DNA from: Spirochaetales bacterium
GTDB taxonomy: Bacteria > Spirochaetota > Spirochaetia > Sphaerochaetales > Sphaerochaetaceae
DNA length: 7,001 nt
Reading direction: 5' to 3'
Assembly: GCA_022784805.1 (NCBI GenBank)
Contig: JALFYG010000226.1
Span: 1 to 7,001, forward strand
Position 1 is the stretch's first letter. Every line of letters begins with the position of its first letter. Below are positions 6,164 to 7,001 of this stretch, one piece after another. The position numbers were made by a program, and so were the translations under genes. The notes under the pieces were generated by a model. It was not told the DNA's origin. It did not search any database and worked only from the letters and a program-made list of their open reading frames with translations.

Positions 6164-7001
6164 ATGTACGCAGAAGATAAGTTTAGAGAAATATACAACA
6201 GGGAGCCTGAGACGGAGTTCTGTCCCTACAGAGTCTGCCCATTAGGGGCCCATATCGACCACCAGTTCGGACCTATCTTAGGCTTTGCCTTGGACTATGG
6301 TGTACACATGGCCTATGGCGTAAAGAACAATGGAATAGTTGAGCTGATATCAATGAATTTTCCAAAGAGAGTACAGTTCCATGTTTCATCTGTTCCAGAG
6401 ACAAAGGAAGGAGATTGGGGCGATTACCTAAGAGGCGCAACAAAGGCTCTAAGCGAGAAATATAAACTTACAAAGGGACTCTGTGGCGTGATCAGAGGGG
6501 CTCTCCCCTCTGGCGGAATCTCCTCATCTGCAGCTGTCACCATCTGTTTCATGAAGGCGATATGCAAGGTCAATGACATAAAACTAAGTGATAGTGAATA
6601 CATTTACCTGGCCAAAAAGGCTGAAAACGAATATGTAGGCGTCTCTTCAGGTAAACTGGACCAGAGCTGTGAAACACTATGTTGAAAAGACAGCATCCTA
6701 TATATGGATTCTAAAGATGACACCTATAGAAACATACCTTCACCGGGAAACATGAAGCCTTTCAAAATCGGAATCTTCTTCTCAGGGCTAGAGAGAAACC
6801 TCGCCACATCCGCTTACAACAACAGAGTCGACGAATGCAAGGCTGCAGCCTTCGCCCTCTACTCTTATGCTGTTACAGATCGACGTGGGGACTATAATCT
6901 TACTGAAGGTTTGAAATTCAAGGATATGAGACTAAGAAATATTCCTGAGGAGATTTTCAAAGAGTTTGGGGTAAGACTCCCAACCTCTTGGCAGAAGAGG
7001 T
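6164..7001 (+). pseudogene. GHMP kinase, galacturonokinase-like, in-frame TGA; 3' end beyond window
   Basis: GHMP kinases phosphorylate small metabolites with ATP. Motif 1 is CPYRVCPLGAHIDHQFG (residues 20-36), very like plant galacturonokinase as I remember it (SPYRICPLGAHIDHQGG) and unlike galactokinase, which has GEHTDY; the sugar-contacting Glu is Ala here (residue 29). Motif 2, the ATP phosphate loop, is ALPSGGISSSAA (about 113-124). KLDQSCE follows, then TGA at 6683-6685 (codon 174). The same frame continues without another stop to the right edge: KDSILYMDSKDDTYRNI, FKIGIFFSGLERNLATSAYN, NRVDECKAAAFALYSYA, LPTSWQKR, all matching the kinase. The TGA replaces one codon in a variable loop, probably CGA or AGA. 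So this is one gene with a point nonsense mutation, a sequencing error, or read-through; a 173-residue product lacking the second half should be inactive. It follows ugd by 19 bases with its own AGGGGGA site. Expected product: galacturonate-1-phosphate. The kinase family is secure; the substrate is likely but inferred. Confidence 0.8.
6683..6685 (+). other. Premature in-frame TGA in the GHMP kinase
   Basis: The TGA falls between LC (6677-6682) and KDSILYMDS (from 6686), with conserved kinase sequence on both sides in the same frame. TGA is the normal stop of the dehydrogenase, the ATPase and the AbiEi fragment, so the codon is not reassigned. No convincing selenocysteine hairpin follows: the nearest dyad, ATCC-TATATAT-GGAT (6695-6709), is only four pairs long. 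Confidence 0.8.

Noticed and set aside
6683..6685. Selenocysteine codon or reassigned TGA
   Set aside because: Three other genes in the window end in TGA, Trp is encoded by TGG, the position is not a Cys in related kinases as far as I recall, and the following bases form only a four-pair stem.
1..7001. CRISPR array, tRNA or rRNA genes
   Set aside because: I saw no regularly spaced direct repeats and no tRNA- or rRNA-like segments on either strand.

Overview
The window reads as accessory-rich DNA from a bacterium, with good Shine-Dalgarno sites, Clostridia- or spirochaete-like protein styles and TGA used as a normal stop. Several genes suggest an anaerobic, host-associated lineage, but no marker gene fixes the taxon and I would not go further. 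Its core is a remnant of a uronic-acid sugar-nucleotide module: a UDP-glucuronate 4-epimerase, a UDP-glucose 6-dehydrogenase and a GHMP kinase that looks like galacturonokinase.

Layout. Positions 1-1130 hold the 3' three quarters or so of an IS4/IS1634-type DDE transposase whose start lies off the left edge. Positions 1150-1600 hold a decayed IS200/IS605-like element: a frameshifted tnpA flanked by hairpins. Immediately after its right hairpin, at about 1602, an epimerase reading frame begins in mid-protein and runs to 2258, so the epimerase has lost its NAD-binding N-terminal third. A hairpin at 2268-2293 separates it from a convergent minus-strand block: a full-length AAA-ATPase-like/PD-(D/E)XK protein (2306-3991) and, upstream of it, a truncated AbiEi-type antitoxin (4100-4366) with a clear promoter and an overlapping inverted repeat. 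The 4403-4599 intergenic region faces both ways. To its right, plus-strand genes encode an XRE helix-turn-helix domain fused to a complete UDP-glucose dehydrogenase (4669-6144), then the GHMP kinase (6164 to beyond the right edge), which carries an in-frame TGA at 6683.

Function. The dehydrogenase would make UDP-glucuronate from UDP-glucose, the epimerase would convert it to UDP-galacturonate, and the kinase would salvage free galacturonate to galacturonate-1-phosphate. These are de novo and salvage routes towards the same uronate precursor of surface polysaccharide. Of the three, only the dehydrogenase is intact here; the epimerase is truncated by insertion sequences and the kinase is interrupted by a nonsense codon (unless read through). 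The most unusual item is the intact XRE-dehydrogenase fusion, which joins a DNA-binding domain to a metabolic enzyme and sits behind a promoter-like region containing a TTGAC-N5-GTCAA dyad. The minus-strand AbiEi/ATPase-nuclease block looks like mobile or defence-type cargo lodged between the epimerase and the dehydrogenase.
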